Source: Salinicola peritrichatus
GTDB taxonomy: Bacteria > Pseudomonadota > Gammaproteobacteria > Pseudomonadales > Halomonadaceae
DNA length: 64,000 nucleotides
Reading direction: 5' to 3'
Assembly (NCBI RefSeq): GCF_003206715.1
Contig: NZ_PZJU01000008.1
Coordinates: 72,501 to 136,500, forward strand
A program made the position numbers and the translations under genes. Under the pieces are notes generated by a model, which did no database searches, was not told the DNA's origin, and saw only the letters and a program-made list of their open reading frames with translations. Positions 9,375-17,858 of this stretch are shown in pieces. Within the stretch, counting starts at the first letter, position 1, and each line of letters opens with the position of its first letter.

Positions 9375-10271
9375 CTATCGTGGCAAGGTGTCCGCGGCCT
9401 GGATTAGCCAATCCTGGAACAGGAGCGAACGCTGCTGGTGTGATTTCCGCTCGGGACTGACTACCCAATAGGCGTGGGGAGAGCGCACGGGATCGCCGAA
9501 GGGCAAGTGGAGTTCGCCATTCTGCAGCTCGCGTTCCACGTAGTGGGCGGGCAGGACGGCGAGCCCCAGGCCGCTCACTGCCGCGCCGATCAGCATGTCG
9601 CTATCGGCGAATCGAATGCCCTGGATCGTCCCTCTATGGTTCAAGCCCGACGCGCGCAGCCATTCGAGCCACAGGCTCGGCCTGCTGGCGTTCTGCAGTG
9701 TCGGGATGCGCGAAAAATCCAGCCGATCGAGCTGCTCTTCACGCGGAATGAGTCGCGGGGAGGCGACCACGGCCAGTGTTTCCACGAACAGTTTCCGAGC
9801 CCTGGCTCCGCTCCAGACACCGGCGCCGCGCATGATGGCGATGTCGATCTGGCTCGTGCTGAAGTCAATATCGTCGCCAACGGAGTGGATCTCGATGGGA
9901 AAGTCTGGAGCCCGCTGGATGAAGTCCGCCAGGCGGGGGGCAAGCCAGCGGGAAGCGCAAGCGACCGTGGCGCCGATCATCAGCGCGGCGTCTCTCTTGC
10001 GCCCCCTGACGAGGTCGATGGACGTCTCCTCCAGTTCGTTCAGCAGGGGTTCGATCTCGTGGAAATAGGCGTTGCCGGCATCGGTCAGCACGATTCGGGA
10101 GCCCGAGCGCTCGAACAGGCGCAGGCCGAGGTGCTGCTCCAGATTGGCGATCTGTCGGCTGACACCGCTCTGGGTGACGAACAGCTCCTTCGCGGCACGG
10201 GTAAAGCTCAAATGCCGCGCGGCGGCTTCGAACGCTTGCAGGGCGGAAAGGGAAGGGAGGAAGCGCCGCAT
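9375..10271 (-). CDS. LysR-family transcriptional regulator, GcvA-like
   Basis: LysR-type regulator of 298 residues. The N-terminal helix-turn-helix begins LSALQAFEAAARHLSFTRAA and continues with LFVTQSGVSRQIANLE, the pattern of the GcvA/AmpR subgroup. The C-terminal part is the effector-binding domain. It is transcribed away from the racemase-permease-dehydrogenase genes, and a 275-base region separates the two starts. LysR regulators usually control a divergent operon in response to a substrate or intermediate, so control of that operon is expected. An inverted repeat lies 32 bases before its start. Confidence 0.92.
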   Translation of the reverse strand: MRRFLPSLSALQAFEAAARHLSFTRAAKELFVTQSGVSRQIANLEQHLGLRLFERSGSRIVLTDAGNAYFHEIEPLLNELEETSIDLVRGRKRDAALMIGATVACASRWLAPRLADFIQRAPDFPIEIHSVGDDIDFSTSQIDIAIMRGAGVWSGARARKLFVETLAVVASPRLIPREEQLDRLDFSRIPTLQNASRPSLWLEWLRASGLNHRGTIQGIRFADSDMLIGAAVSGLGLAVLPAHYVERELQNGELHLPFGDPVRSPHAYWVVSPERKSHQQRSLLFQDWLIQAADTLPR

Positions 10272-10302
10272 GCGGATGTGCCTTATTTTTGATTATCGTT
10301 GT

Positions 10303-10319
10303 CATGACTTTTAGTCATG
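10303..10319. promoter_or_regulatory. Candidate LysR operator (CATGACT inverted repeat)
   Basis: Seven-base arms CATGACT and AGTCATG are separated by TTT in the divergent region between the LysR gene and the racemase gene. The centre is about 40 bases upstream of the LysR start, a usual place for autoregulatory binding. The ATGACT core recurs twice before the permease gene (11355-11374). Binding is inferred, not shown. Confidence 0.45.
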
Positions 10320-10573
10320 GATAACTCAAATTTCAACGTTTCCCTTCGGCGGCGGCCTATGGCAACAATTGACCTGAATGAGAAGGAACAGGTTTCTCGG
10401 GGCGTCGGTGCTAGGGCGCTTCCGTCACCGAGTCGATCGGTCTCGCCCTGAGTTGGCGTCATCCTGTCCCTCGATTCGCCTGATATGGGCGACAACGGAA
10501 CGAGGCAGGCGGTGTTCGTCACTGTCATTCGTAGGCGCACGATTGCATGCCACTCTTGCTGGAAGACCTGCAT

Positions 10574-11347
10574 ATGTCGACTCGTGGACATCCCGAAAGC
10601 GTTCTTGGCGATCCTCGTGTCGGGGGCGAATCGGTCGCGATGGGAGTGGCAGCGGGGCCGAGCCCCGCCGATGACTTCCGGCTCGGCGTCATGATGCTCG
10701 ACACCCGCTTCCCGAGACCGGTCGGGGACATTGGTAATGCCGCGAGCTTCGATCACCCCGTCCGCTTCGCCAGAGTGACATCGGCAAGCGTTCCGGCCGT
10801 GGTCAATAGCTGTATCGCGGAAACGATCGTCGAAGATTTCGTCGATGCCGGCCTGCGCCTCGTCAACGATGGCGTCAGTTGCCTGGCGACCTCTTGCGGG
10901 TTCGTGTGCGCCATCCATGACCGACTGCAGGCGCGGTTGCCCGTGCCACTGGTCTCCTCGGCGTTGAATCTCGTGCCCTGGCTGCATGAGGGGTGCGCCA
11001 CCGATGGCCCCATCGGTGTGCTGACCTTCGATGCCCGTGTCCTGGGTCGGGCCCACTTCGGGCGCTTCTGGCGCGATGGCCTGGTCATCCAGGGACTGGA
11101 AGCGAGCGAGACGTTCTATCCGACGATTCGCTTCGATCGAAGGTGCTGGGACCCGGCACGGGTGGAGCAGGAGGTATTCACCGCTGCAGATGCGCTCCAG
11201 CGCCGGGCTCCCGACATGCAGGCGCTGCTTCTCGAATGCACGAATCTCGCTCCGTATCGCCAGCGCTTGAGAGCGCGACTGGGCATTGCCGTTGCCGACA
11301 TCCATACGGCCATTCAACGAGTGCGGTGTGGGGTGGAGCGCTTTTGA
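10574..11347 (+). CDS. Aspartate/glutamate/hydantoin racemase-family protein
   Basis: Member of the Asp/Glu/hydantoin racemase superfamily, about 257 residues from the chosen start. Two cysteines sit where the catalytic pair is expected: LATSCGF in the first half and LLLECTNLAPY near the C terminus. The family start is near LGVMMLDTRFPRPVGDIGN. In-frame ATG codons at 10547, 10574 and 10640 are all possible; 10574 has a weak GGAAG upstream. It probably interconverts amino-acid enantiomers or acts on a related alpha-substituted acid. It starts a plus-strand operon with a permease and a D-amino-acid dehydrogenase, so a supply of the D-form to that enzyme is plausible. Confidence 0.82.
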   Translation: MSTRGHPESVLGDPRVGGESVAMGVAAGPSPADDFRLGVMMLDTRFPRPVGDIGNAASFDHPVRFARVTSASVPAVVNSCIAETIVEDFVDAGLRLVNDGVSCLATSCGFVCAIHDRLQARLPVPLVSSALNLVPWLHEGCATDGPIGVLTFDARVLGRAHFGRFWRDGLVIQGLEASETFYPTIRFDRRCWDPARVEQEVFTAADALQRRAPDMQALLLECTNLAPYRQRLRARLGIAVADIHTAIQRVRCGVERF

Positions 11348-11354
11348 ACCTCTC

Positions 11355-11376
11355 ATGACTCTTGGCAAATGACTCT
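11355..11376. promoter_or_regulatory. Direct repeat ATGACTCT upstream of permease gene
   Basis: Two copies of ATGACTCT start at 11355 and 11369, 14 bases apart, in the short gap between the racemase stop and the permease start. They share ATGACT with the LysR-proximal inverted repeat at 10303-10319. They may be an internal regulator site or may occur by chance. Confidence 0.3.
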
Positions 11377-11399
11377 CAACAATAAAAAGGGTATTTACC

Positions 11400-12746
11400 A
11401 TGTGGTTGGTCATTGTTCCCGTAGCAGTGCTGTTTGCGATCATTCTGCTGCCCCTGCCGCGCATCGGCGGCAACGTCATCGTCGGACTGCTTGCGGCAGC
11501 GGCTGCCGCGGCATTGTTGGGCGGGCTCGGTCCGCTGGCGGCACTCGAAGCGGCCATACTGGGCATCGACAAGTTGGCCTGGGTGATCATGCTGTCGATT
11601 TTCGGCAGCCTCTATGCCGAAGCCCAGGTGCGCCTCGGTGCGATGCAGACGGCGTTGGATGGCTTTCGCGCGCTGTTCGGACGCTCCACCGCAGGATTGG
11701 TGTGTGCGGTCATCCTGACCCTGGTTCTGAGCGGCTCTCTGCTGGGCGATGCCATTGCCGCTGCCACTGTCATCGGGTTGCTGGTGATTCCCGCCCTGGC
11801 GGCCATCGGCCTCAGCGGTGAGCGCATCGCGGTGATCATCGTCATGGGCGCAGTGATCGGCTCGGGGATGCCGCCCATCTCGCAATCCTTCTTTCTCGCC
11901 GCGTCGCTGACCGGCATCGATCCAGGCGCGATCCTGGGGCGTGCCTATCTCACCATGGGCGGTAGCGTGGTGATCGCCATGCTGGTGGGAGTGTGGCTGT
12001 GCCGACGCACCTCGTCTGCAACACTGGCGGCACCACAGCCGCTGGCGACGATCTTGAGCTCACGCTGGTGCACGCTGATACCGATGCTGGTGCTGCTGGC
12101 GATCGTGGTTGCCGCCTCGCTGGGCTTCAATCTCTTCGAGCAGACGCCCGGGCTGGCCGATGGTGTCGCTTGGTTGAGCCAGGTGCCGATCCTGCGCGGG
12201 CTGGCGTTTCGGGTGGTGCTGGCGATCATCGCTGCGTTGCTGATCAGTTTTCTGTTTCGCACGGTACGCCGCCAGGCCGTCGCGATAGTGGGCTCGGGGT
12301 TGAGCAACATCACCAAGACCGTCCAGATCCAGCTTTGTGCCGGCGTCATGGTGGGGGTGTTCTACCAGGCTGGGCTGATCGAGGTGGTGCAGCAGGCGAC
12401 CGGCCACCTGGTACCGCACCTGATGGCTACCGTCGGGGGCATCGCGACGCTGGTGGTCGGCATGTTGACCGGGTCGCAAACCACGGCTCAAACCATGATC
12501 GTGAGCATGATGGCGCCAGCGCTGACCCACCTTGGGCGCGATCCCGAGGCGGTGGCGGTGGGTGCCGCCCACCTGGCGATGGCTGGCCAGTCGATGCCGC
12601 CGGTAGGGTTGACCACCTTTGTCGTCACCGGACTGGTGGGCGGTGTGATCGGTATCCGTGTCGATCCGGTCAAGACCATGCTGCTGGCGCTACCGGTGAC
12701 GATCTATTTCGCGCTGGTCGGATTCGCCTTCTGGTTCATGGGATAA
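11400..12746 (+). CDS. DctM-like multi-pass permease, orphan
   Basis: Very hydrophobic 448-residue protein with about 12 predicted membrane segments. Glycine/proline-rich hairpins such as GSGMPPISQSFF in the first half and GQSMPPVGLTTFV in the second resemble the re-entrant loops of the ion-transporter superfamily that includes TRAP DctM subunits. No small DctQ-like subunit or periplasmic DctP-like protein is encoded nearby, so it may be a single-component carrier. The start has AAGGG upstream. It is probably cotranscribed with the racemase and the dehydrogenase (33-base gap downstream) and so may import a D-amino acid or related acid. The exact family was not identified. Confidence 0.8.
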   Translation: MWLVIVPVAVLFAIILLPLPRIGGNVIVGLLAAAAAAALLGGLGPLAALEAAILGIDKLAWVIMLSIFGSLYAEAQVRLGAMQTALDGFRALFGRSTAGLVCAVILTLVLSGSLLGDAIAAATVIGLLVIPALAAIGLSGERIAVIIVMGAVIGSGMPPISQSFFLAASLTGIDPGAILGRAYLTMGGSVVIAMLVGVWLCRRTSSATLAAPQPLATILSSRWCTLIPMLVLLAIVVAASLGFNLFEQTPGLADGVAWLSQVPILRGLAFRVVLAIIAALLISFLFRTVRRQAVAIVGSGLSNITKTVQIQLCAGVMVGVFYQAGLIEVVQQATGHLVPHLMATVGGIATLVVGMLTGSQTTAQTMIVSMMAPALTHLGRDPEAVAVGAAHLAMAGQSMPPVGLTTFVVTGLVGGVIGIRVDPVKTMLLALPVTIYFALVGFAFWFMG

Positions 12747-12779
12747 GGGTTTCCGAGGCACCGCATTGCAGGAGAGATC

Positions 12780-14060
12780 ATGAGTACGCCGAATCCGGTT
12801 TCCCACCGTATCGTCGTGATCGGCGGCGGCATCGTCGGGGTCTGCAGCGCTTGCGCGCTACTCCGGGATGGACACCGCGTCACGCTCCTGGAGCCGGGCG
12901 AGCCGGGGGCGGACCAGGCGGCCAGCTACGGTAACGGCGCCTTCCTCAGTCCGGCGTCGATCGTGCCGATGTCGGTCCCCGGATTGTGGAAGAAGGTGCC
13001 GGGCTATCTGCTCGATCCACAGGGGCCGTTCACGATTCGCTGGCGTCATCTGCTGGCGCTGTCGCCCTGGCTCATTCGCTTCCTGCGGGCCGGTTGCTCG
13101 GTGACCAGGACCGCGCGAACCGCGGAGATTCTCGCTGCCTTGCTGTCCGATGCGCCGACCCGCCACCTGGCGCTCGCCCAGGCGGCGGGCCTGGCCGGTC
13201 TGATTCGTCGGGATGGGTTGCTCTACGTCTATCCCGACCGGTCGGCTTTCGAGCAGGAGGCGTTCTCCTGGCAGTTGCGGCGCGATAACGGCGTCGTCTG
13301 GGAAACGCTGGAAGGCGAACGGTTGCAGGCCTTCGAACCCACGCTCAGCCGTCGTTACACTTTTGGCGTGCTGGTCGAGAGCGGCGCGCACTGCCTCGAC
13401 CCGGGGGCATACGTGCGCGGCCTGGCGCAGTGGGCGCGGAAACAGGGGGCGATACTGGTCGAGGCACGGGCCGAAGGATTCGATGTTGCCGGGGGACGCC
13501 TGCGGCATGTGCTGACGGACCGGGGGCCGGTCGCTTGCGAAGGCGCGGTGATCGCGGCCGGCATCCACTCGAAGCGACTCGCCGCGCAGGCGGGGGATCC
13601 GGTGTGCCTGGAGAGCGAACGCGGCTATCACGTACAGATCGCACATCCCGCCGCGGCGCCACGCATCCCGGTGATGCCGGGCGACGGCAAGATGGCCAAC
13701 ACGATGACGCGCGGCGGCCTGCGTGCCTCGGGCCAGGTGGAACTTGCCAGCGTCGATACGCCGCCCGACTGGAAGCGGGCGGACGTCCTGCTCTCCCATC
13801 TGCTTGCCACCTATCCGGGATTGGCCGGGGATCCCGCGCGGCTGCAGGTTTCCCGCTGGCAGGGCCACCGTCCTTCGACGCCCGACGGGCTGCCGGTCAT
13901 CGGCCCTGCCAGCGTGACGCCCGATATCGTGCATGCTTTCGGTCACGGGCATATCGGCGTCGCCTCCGCGCCGATGACGAGCGAACTGGTCGCCAGTCTC
14001 TTCGGCGGCAGAACGTCCCCGCTAGATATCTCTCCTTTCGCCGCGACGCGATTCCGCTAG
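12780..14060 (+). CDS. D-amino-acid dehydrogenase, FAD-dependent (DadA-like)
   Basis: Flavoprotein of the DadA group, 426 residues. The N-terminal FAD motif reads IVVIGGGIVGVCSACALLRD. The following ASYGNGAFLSPASIVPMS is characteristic of DadA-type proteins. The C-terminal motif GHRPSTPDGLPVIGP is also typical. DadA enzymes oxidatively deaminate D-amino acids to 2-oxo acids and pass electrons to the respiratory chain at the membrane. It is the last gene of the racemase-permease operon, with GGAGAG in front of the ATG. A GC-rich inverted repeat (GCGCAA/TTGCGC, 14063-14081) follows the stop but lacks a clear U-run. Confidence 0.88.
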   Translation: MSTPNPVSHRIVVIGGGIVGVCSACALLRDGHRVTLLEPGEPGADQAASYGNGAFLSPASIVPMSVPGLWKKVPGYLLDPQGPFTIRWRHLLALSPWLIRFLRAGCSVTRTARTAEILAALLSDAPTRHLALAQAAGLAGLIRRDGLLYVYPDRSAFEQEAFSWQLRRDNGVVWETLEGERLQAFEPTLSRRYTFGVLVESGAHCLDPGAYVRGLAQWARKQGAILVEARAEGFDVAGGRLRHVLTDRGPVACEGAVIAAGIHSKRLAAQAGDPVCLESERGYHVQIAHPAAAPRIPVMPGDGKMANTMTRGGLRASGQVELASVDTPPDWKRADVLLSHLLATYPGLAGDPARLQVSRWQGHRPSTPDGLPVIGPASVTPDIVHAFGHGHIGVASAPMTSELVASLFGGRTSPLDISPFAATRFR

Positions 14061-14167
14061 CGGCGCAAAGGCGCCTTGCGCTCGTTCCCTGCCGGTTGAA
14101 CTCTCCCTTGGTAAGGAGCGCGGGGGAATCTTGCGCGGCACAGGGAGCGACTATCTGTCGGCAGCAC

Positions 14168-14196
14168 TTGGTTCGGCGGGCCGCTGCGCCCATAAT
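14168..14196 (+). promoter_or_regulatory. Sigma-70 promoter for the acidic unknown gene
   Basis: TTGGTT at 14168-14173 is followed after exactly 17 bases by CATAAT at 14191-14196. A transcript start near 14203 would give a leader of about 50 bases before the ATG at 14255. This is a good match to a housekeeping promoter by eye. Confidence 0.6.
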
Positions 14197-14254
14197 GGCT
14201 GCGTTTCGACATTCCCGTGACTCCAGGCCGGTTCCTACGCAAGGGGTAACACCG

Positions 14255-14641
14255 ATGAAACTGCTCAATCGTTCGGCGCTGAGCGTCAAGCCCACCCAGG
14301 CCTTCGTCGACTGGGTCAATTCGCTGGAGCCGACCGTCGGTGAAGACGATCTGACCCTAGACGATATCGCCGGCGAAAACACCGTCTATCTGATCCCCGA
14401 GATGGATACGCCGGAGGCGCTGTTCGCCTATGTCGAGGAGCGCTATGTCGATATCCTCGAGAGCGAACTGCGTGCCTGGGAGGAGGATGAACGCCAGTGG
14501 CCAGAGACGCTCGACTGGTCCTTGTTCAACGAGTTTCTCGCCCTCGAACACAGTTATCTGGTGGTGGATCTCGACGACGAGGCGGAGCTGGAGACCTCGG
14601 AGGTCGACGATGAGCTGTTGATGGAAACCGACGAGGAGTGA
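14255..14641 (+). CDS. Conserved acidic protein of unknown function
   Basis: Protein of 128 residues with no domain I recognise. It starts MKLLNRSALSVKPTQAFVDW and contains many aspartates and glutamates, with an especially acidic C terminus. There is no signal peptide or membrane helix. The start is supported by AAGGGGT about 7 bases upstream and by its own promoter. An apparent longer frame reaching back into the dehydrogenase gene is not credible. Proteins of this form seem common in halophilic gammaproteobacteria, where overall acidity is usual, so the acidity alone does not show a role. Confidence 0.75.
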   Translation: MKLLNRSALSVKPTQAFVDWVNSLEPTVGEDDLTLDDIAGENTVYLIPEMDTPEALFAYVEERYVDILESELRAWEEDERQWPETLDWSLFNEFLALEHSYLVVDLDDEAELETSEVDDELLMETDEE

Positions 14642-14705
14642 TGGTGCTTTCGATCCCGGCTCGACATCGCGTGATACGTTATCTGACGAGGATGCTTGGC
14701 GTCGC

Positions 14706-16091
14706 ATGTTGAGGCGTTTGTTCGAGGAGCGCGAGGGGGACGACGGTCTACCCGGGCGTGAACGCAAGCTGGCGCTGCTGGCGATGATTACCGGCACGCA
14801 ACTGGCGGTGCTCGACAATGGTATCGTCAACATTGCCTTGCCGACGCTCGCCGATCAGCTATCGATCAGTGGCTCGGAATCCATCTGGATCGCCAACGTC
14901 TATCAACTGACCACGGCGGCGCTGCTGCTGACCTGCGCCGCCCTGAGTCGTCGCCTGGGGCGCCATCGGCTCTACATCGGAGGCTTGGCGGTATTCACCG
15001 TGGCATCGCTGGGTTGCGCGCTGGCACGCTCGTTCGAGTTTCTGCTGGTGATGCGGGGGCTGCAGGCCGTGGGGGCCGCCGCCATGCTCAGTATCGGGCC
15101 ATCGCTCTATCGGATCATCTTTCCTACCCGGCTGTTGGGATCGGCGATCGGCTTGAGTGCCTTGACCGTCGCTTTCGGTATTGCCGCCGGTCCCTCGCTG
15201 GGCGGCCTGATCCTGCATGTCGCGAGCTGGCCGTGGCTGTTCGCGATCAACGTGCCGATCGGTCTGCTGGCGCTGACGCTGGGCATTCGTTCGCTGCCCC
15301 GCGAGAAGCCTCACCCGGGAATGATCGATATCTGGGGGGCGCTGCTGTCGATCGTCATGCTCAGCGGCAGCGTGTTCGCGCTCGACCAGTTCGGCCATGG
15401 CAAGGGGGGGCTATCGGCGGGACTGACCCTGACGGTCAGTCTCGCTTGCCTCGCCGGCTTCATCTATCGGCAGCGTCGTGTCGCCAGGCCGCTGGTGCCG
15501 TTGGCGCTGTTCGAGGAACCACGGTTCTCGTTCGCCGCCACGGTATCGATGTTCGCCTTTCTCGCCCAGGGCGTGGCGTTCGTGGGGTTGCCCTTTCTCT
15601 ATCAGACGACGATGGGCGTTTCGCCGATCGCCTCGGCAATGTTGTTCACGCCCTGGCCGCTGGCCATCATGGTGATCGGGCCGCTGGCGGGACGGCTGGC
15701 GGACAAGGCCAATCCGGCGCTGATCAGTTCGACCGGGCTGGGGCTCTTTTTGCTGGGCATGCTGGCGTTGACCGGGCTTGGGGCCGACTCCAGCTATGTC
15801 GACGTGATCTGGCGCACGGCGCTGTGCGGTATCGGTTACGGCCTGTTCCAGGCACCCAATAACCGCGAGATGATCGGCAGCGTGTCGGTGGATCTGAGCG
15901 CCAATGCGTCCGGCGTTCTGGCTTCGGTGCGCACCTTCGGGCAGTCGCTGGGAACGGCCTCCGTCGGCCTGATATTGGGGCTCTCCTTCGGCTCGCTGAG
16001 GCTATCGTTGTGGCTGGGGTGCATCTCGGTGGTGTTGGCGCTGGCGCTGAGCCTTTATCGGATACCGATGGCGGCTACGCGTCGACGCTGA
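14706..16091 (+). CDS. MFS drug/solute exporter, DHA2 (14-helix, EmrB/QacA) family
   Basis: Membrane transporter of 461 residues, with a hydrophobicity pattern fitting 14 transmembrane segments. After a short charged cytoplasmic N terminus, helix 1 contains the family stretch LDNGIVNIALPTLADQL (DHA2 motif D1). The loop after helix 2 has RRLGRHRLYIGG (motif A), and helix 5 carries motif C as AFGIAAGPSLGGLI. This family exports hydrophobic cations and drugs by proton antiport and includes SmvA. It starts 64 bases after the acidic unknown gene. No local regulator is linked, so the substrate is open. Confidence 0.9.
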   Translation: MLRRLFEEREGDDGLPGRERKLALLAMITGTQLAVLDNGIVNIALPTLADQLSISGSESIWIANVYQLTTAALLLTCAALSRRLGRHRLYIGGLAVFTVASLGCALARSFEFLLVMRGLQAVGAAAMLSIGPSLYRIIFPTRLLGSAIGLSALTVAFGIAAGPSLGGLILHVASWPWLFAINVPIGLLALTLGIRSLPREKPHPGMIDIWGALLSIVMLSGSVFALDQFGHGKGGLSAGLTLTVSLACLAGFIYRQRRVARPLVPLALFEEPRFSFAATVSMFAFLAQGVAFVGLPFLYQTTMGVSPIASAMLFTPWPLAIMVIGPLAGRLADKANPALISSTGLGLFLLGMLALTGLGADSSYVDVIWRTALCGIGYGLFQAPNNREMIGSVSVDLSANASGVLASVRTFGQSLGTASVGLILGLSFGSLRLSLWLGCISVVLALALSLYRIPMAATRRR

Positions 16092-16157
16092 GATCTTGCC
16101 GTCGCTCCACGCAGTGCAAGACGTTACAATGACCCGATTGGCACAGGAGGAGCTGTC

Positions 16158-16469
16158 ATGAGTGTTCAGGCACGTATCGAAGAGAAGCTCACGGCTCTCG
16201 AACCGCTCCATGTGACGGTCGAGAACGAAAGCCACATGCACCATGTGCCGCCCAATTCCGAAACGCATTTCAAGGTCACCCTGGTTTCCGAACGGTTCGA
16301 GGGGCTGATGCCGGTCAAGCGTCATCAGCTGATCTACGCGACGCTGGCCGATGAACTCGCCGGGCCGGTCCATGCGCTGGCACTCCACCTCTATACCCCT
16401 CGGCAATGGGCGGCGCGTGGCGAAAGCCGACCGGATTCGCCCAGTTGCCGGGGCGGAGGCGGCCGGTGA
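16158..16469 (+). CDS. BolA-family protein
   Basis: Protein of 103 residues with the BolA fold. The core reads VTVENESHMHHVPPNSETHFKVTLV in part, including the conserved histidines (HMHH) that with monothiol glutaredoxins can ligate a [2Fe-2S] cluster. It then has the conserved RHQLIYATLADEL helix. BolA proteins link iron-sulfur handling to morphology and stress. The start has AGGAGG 5-10 bases upstream. The stop overlaps the start of the next gene in a GTGA arrangement. No glutaredoxin gene is linked here. Confidence 0.95.
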   Translation: MSVQARIEEKLTALEPLHVTVENESHMHHVPPNSETHFKVTLVSERFEGLMPVKRHQLIYATLADELAGPVHALALHLYTPRQWAARGESRPDSPSCRGGGGR

Positions 16470-17293
16470 TCGGCGATCCCCAGCGACTGCAGTATCTCGA
16501 GGCCATGGGCATTCCCGCCTGGGTCTCGCGCTACCGCTTCGTCAACGCCCGGCCGACCGAGCAGGGTGAATGGCAGCTGCCGGCCAAATCCGAGAAAGCC
16601 GCGCCAGGGCAGCGTCTCCAAGCGCTGCTCGAAACACCGGTCGAGGCCGGCGGGCGTGCGTCTGCCGAGCCGAGGCGTGAGGGTCCGGCGCCCGCGGCGC
16701 GAGCGCGAGCCTTGCTCGACGGCGACGGCGAATCCCCGGGCGCTGCCGAGTCGACCCGGCCGACACGCGCGCCTTCCTCCGAGCCGAACGAGGTTGCCGC
16801 ACCGGAGCCGGTTGCGACAACCGCGCCACTGCGTTTCACGCTCTCGCTGGCGGTGCTGGAAAAGCGCTGGTGGCTGTTGTTGCCTGGCGAGCATGTGCTG
16901 TCGGCGTCCGCACAGAAATTGTTGCGTCAATTGCTGCGCGCGGCCGGTCTGCCTTCGAAGTGGTCGCCGCTCGCCACGCTGTCGTGGCCATTGATCGAGA
17001 CGCCGGTGAGCGATCCGGCCGGCGAGGCACGCGAGGGCATCCAGGTATTCTGCGCCGGTCAGGCGCTGCGTAACCAGCTCGCGATCGACGGTGCCCTCGT
17101 GATCGGCGATAGCGAGCCCTGGACGTCGCTACTGACTGAAGACGCCGACGCGTTCGACTTCCCTTGCCATCACTGGCCGCATCCGGAGGCACTGCTCGTT
17201 TCCGCCAAGGCCAAGCGGGAGTGTTGGCCGTTACTGCACGCCTGTGGCCGGGCTTGGCAAGAACGTGCGACCACAACCGCTAGGTCCCTCTGA
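16466..17293 (+). CDS. Unknown protein with disordered linker, coupled to bolA
   Basis: Protein of 275 residues that I do not recognise. The start is GTG at 16466, overlapping the bolA stop by four bases, with GGAGG 7-11 bases upstream. A short N-terminal domain (about residues 1-50, including YLEAMGIPAWVSRYRFV) is followed by a proline/alanine/glutamate-rich linker to about residue 115. The C-terminal domain (about 115-275) contains RWWLLLPGEHVLSASAQKLL and the cysteines FPCHHWPHPEALL. There is no signal peptide. It lies directly upstream of rimI (17-base gap), so all three genes are probably one operon. Proteins of similar layout occur beside rimI in other gammaproteobacteria, as far as I recall. 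Confidence 0.8.
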   Translation: MIGDPQRLQYLEAMGIPAWVSRYRFVNARPTEQGEWQLPAKSEKAAPGQRLQALLETPVEAGGRASAEPRREGPAPAARARALLDGDGESPGAAESTRPTRAPSSEPNEVAAPEPVATTAPLRFTLSLAVLEKRWWLLLPGEHVLSASAQKLLRQLLRAAGLPSKWSPLATLSWPLIETPVSDPAGEAREGIQVFCAGQALRNQLAIDGALVIGDSEPWTSLLTEDADAFDFPCHHWPHPEALLVSAKAKRECWPLLHACGRAWQERATTTARSL

Positions 17294-17310
17294 TCCGCGA
17301 ACATGACGCC

Positions 17311-17808
17311 ATGTCCACGACTTGCCCGGCATTTGACCCGCCGCCACGCCGACTCGATTCGCGCGATCTGTCGAGGCTGATCGCGTTCGAAGCGATGGCC
17401 AATGACGACGCCTGGTCGGAAGCCCTGCTGAGCGCGGCGCTGACCGATGACACGCATGAAGTCTGGGGAGTTTCGGCGGAGGAGGGAAGCGCGCTGCGCG
17501 CCGTCGCCGTGATCGCCTATCTGCCGTTTGACGCCGAACTGCAATCGATCAGCGTGCTGCCCGAGAGTCGACGGCAGGGGCTGGCCCGGGGCCTGCTGGC
17601 TTGGTTGTCGCATCACGCGCGGCGGCGTGGTGCGGAGAAGCTGCTGCTGGAGGTCAGAGAGTCCAATCGTGCGGCGCGTAGGCTCTACGCGCGCGCCGGT
17701 TTCGCTGTCGATGGTCAGCGTCGCGGCTATTATCGACGACCCGACGGCAGTAGCGAGGACGCGGTACTGATGTCGCTCGCGTTGAATGACGACATGGCGA
17801 ACCGCTGA
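17311..17808 (+). CDS. rimI: Ribosomal protein S18 alanine N-acetyltransferase
   Basis: GNAT acetyltransferase of 165 residues. The acetyl-CoA binding segment VLPESRRQGLARGLLAWL matches motif A (RxxGxA), and it is followed by LLLEVRESNRAARRLYARAG, the classical RimI motif B. RimI acetylates the N-terminal alanine of ribosomal protein S18. The N terminus is somewhat longer than E. coli RimI (148), so the start could lie further downstream. It is the last gene of the bolA operon, 17 bases after the unknown gene. Confidence 0.88.
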   Translation: MSTTCPAFDPPPRRLDSRDLSRLIAFEAMANDDAWSEALLSAALTDDTHEVWGVSAEEGSALRAVAVIAYLPFDAELQSISVLPESRRQGLARGLLAWLSHHARRRGAEKLLLEVRESNRAARRLYARAGFAVDGQRRGYYRRPDGSSEDAVLMSLALNDDMANR

Positions 17809-17858
17809 AATGCGACGGCCAGCGGTCGCGAAGGCCGCCGGCCGTTGGGGACTGTCGG

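Noticed and set aside
10283-11590. 435-residue minus-strand open frame over the racemase gene
   Set aside because: It spans the promoter region, the racemase and the start of the permease, and has no recognisable domain. The plus-strand genes explain the codon bias.
14061-14254. A small gene or RNA between the DadA-like gene and the acidic gene
   Set aside because: I found only a weak GC hairpin and a promoter; no credible start, ribosome-binding site or RNA fold beyond these.
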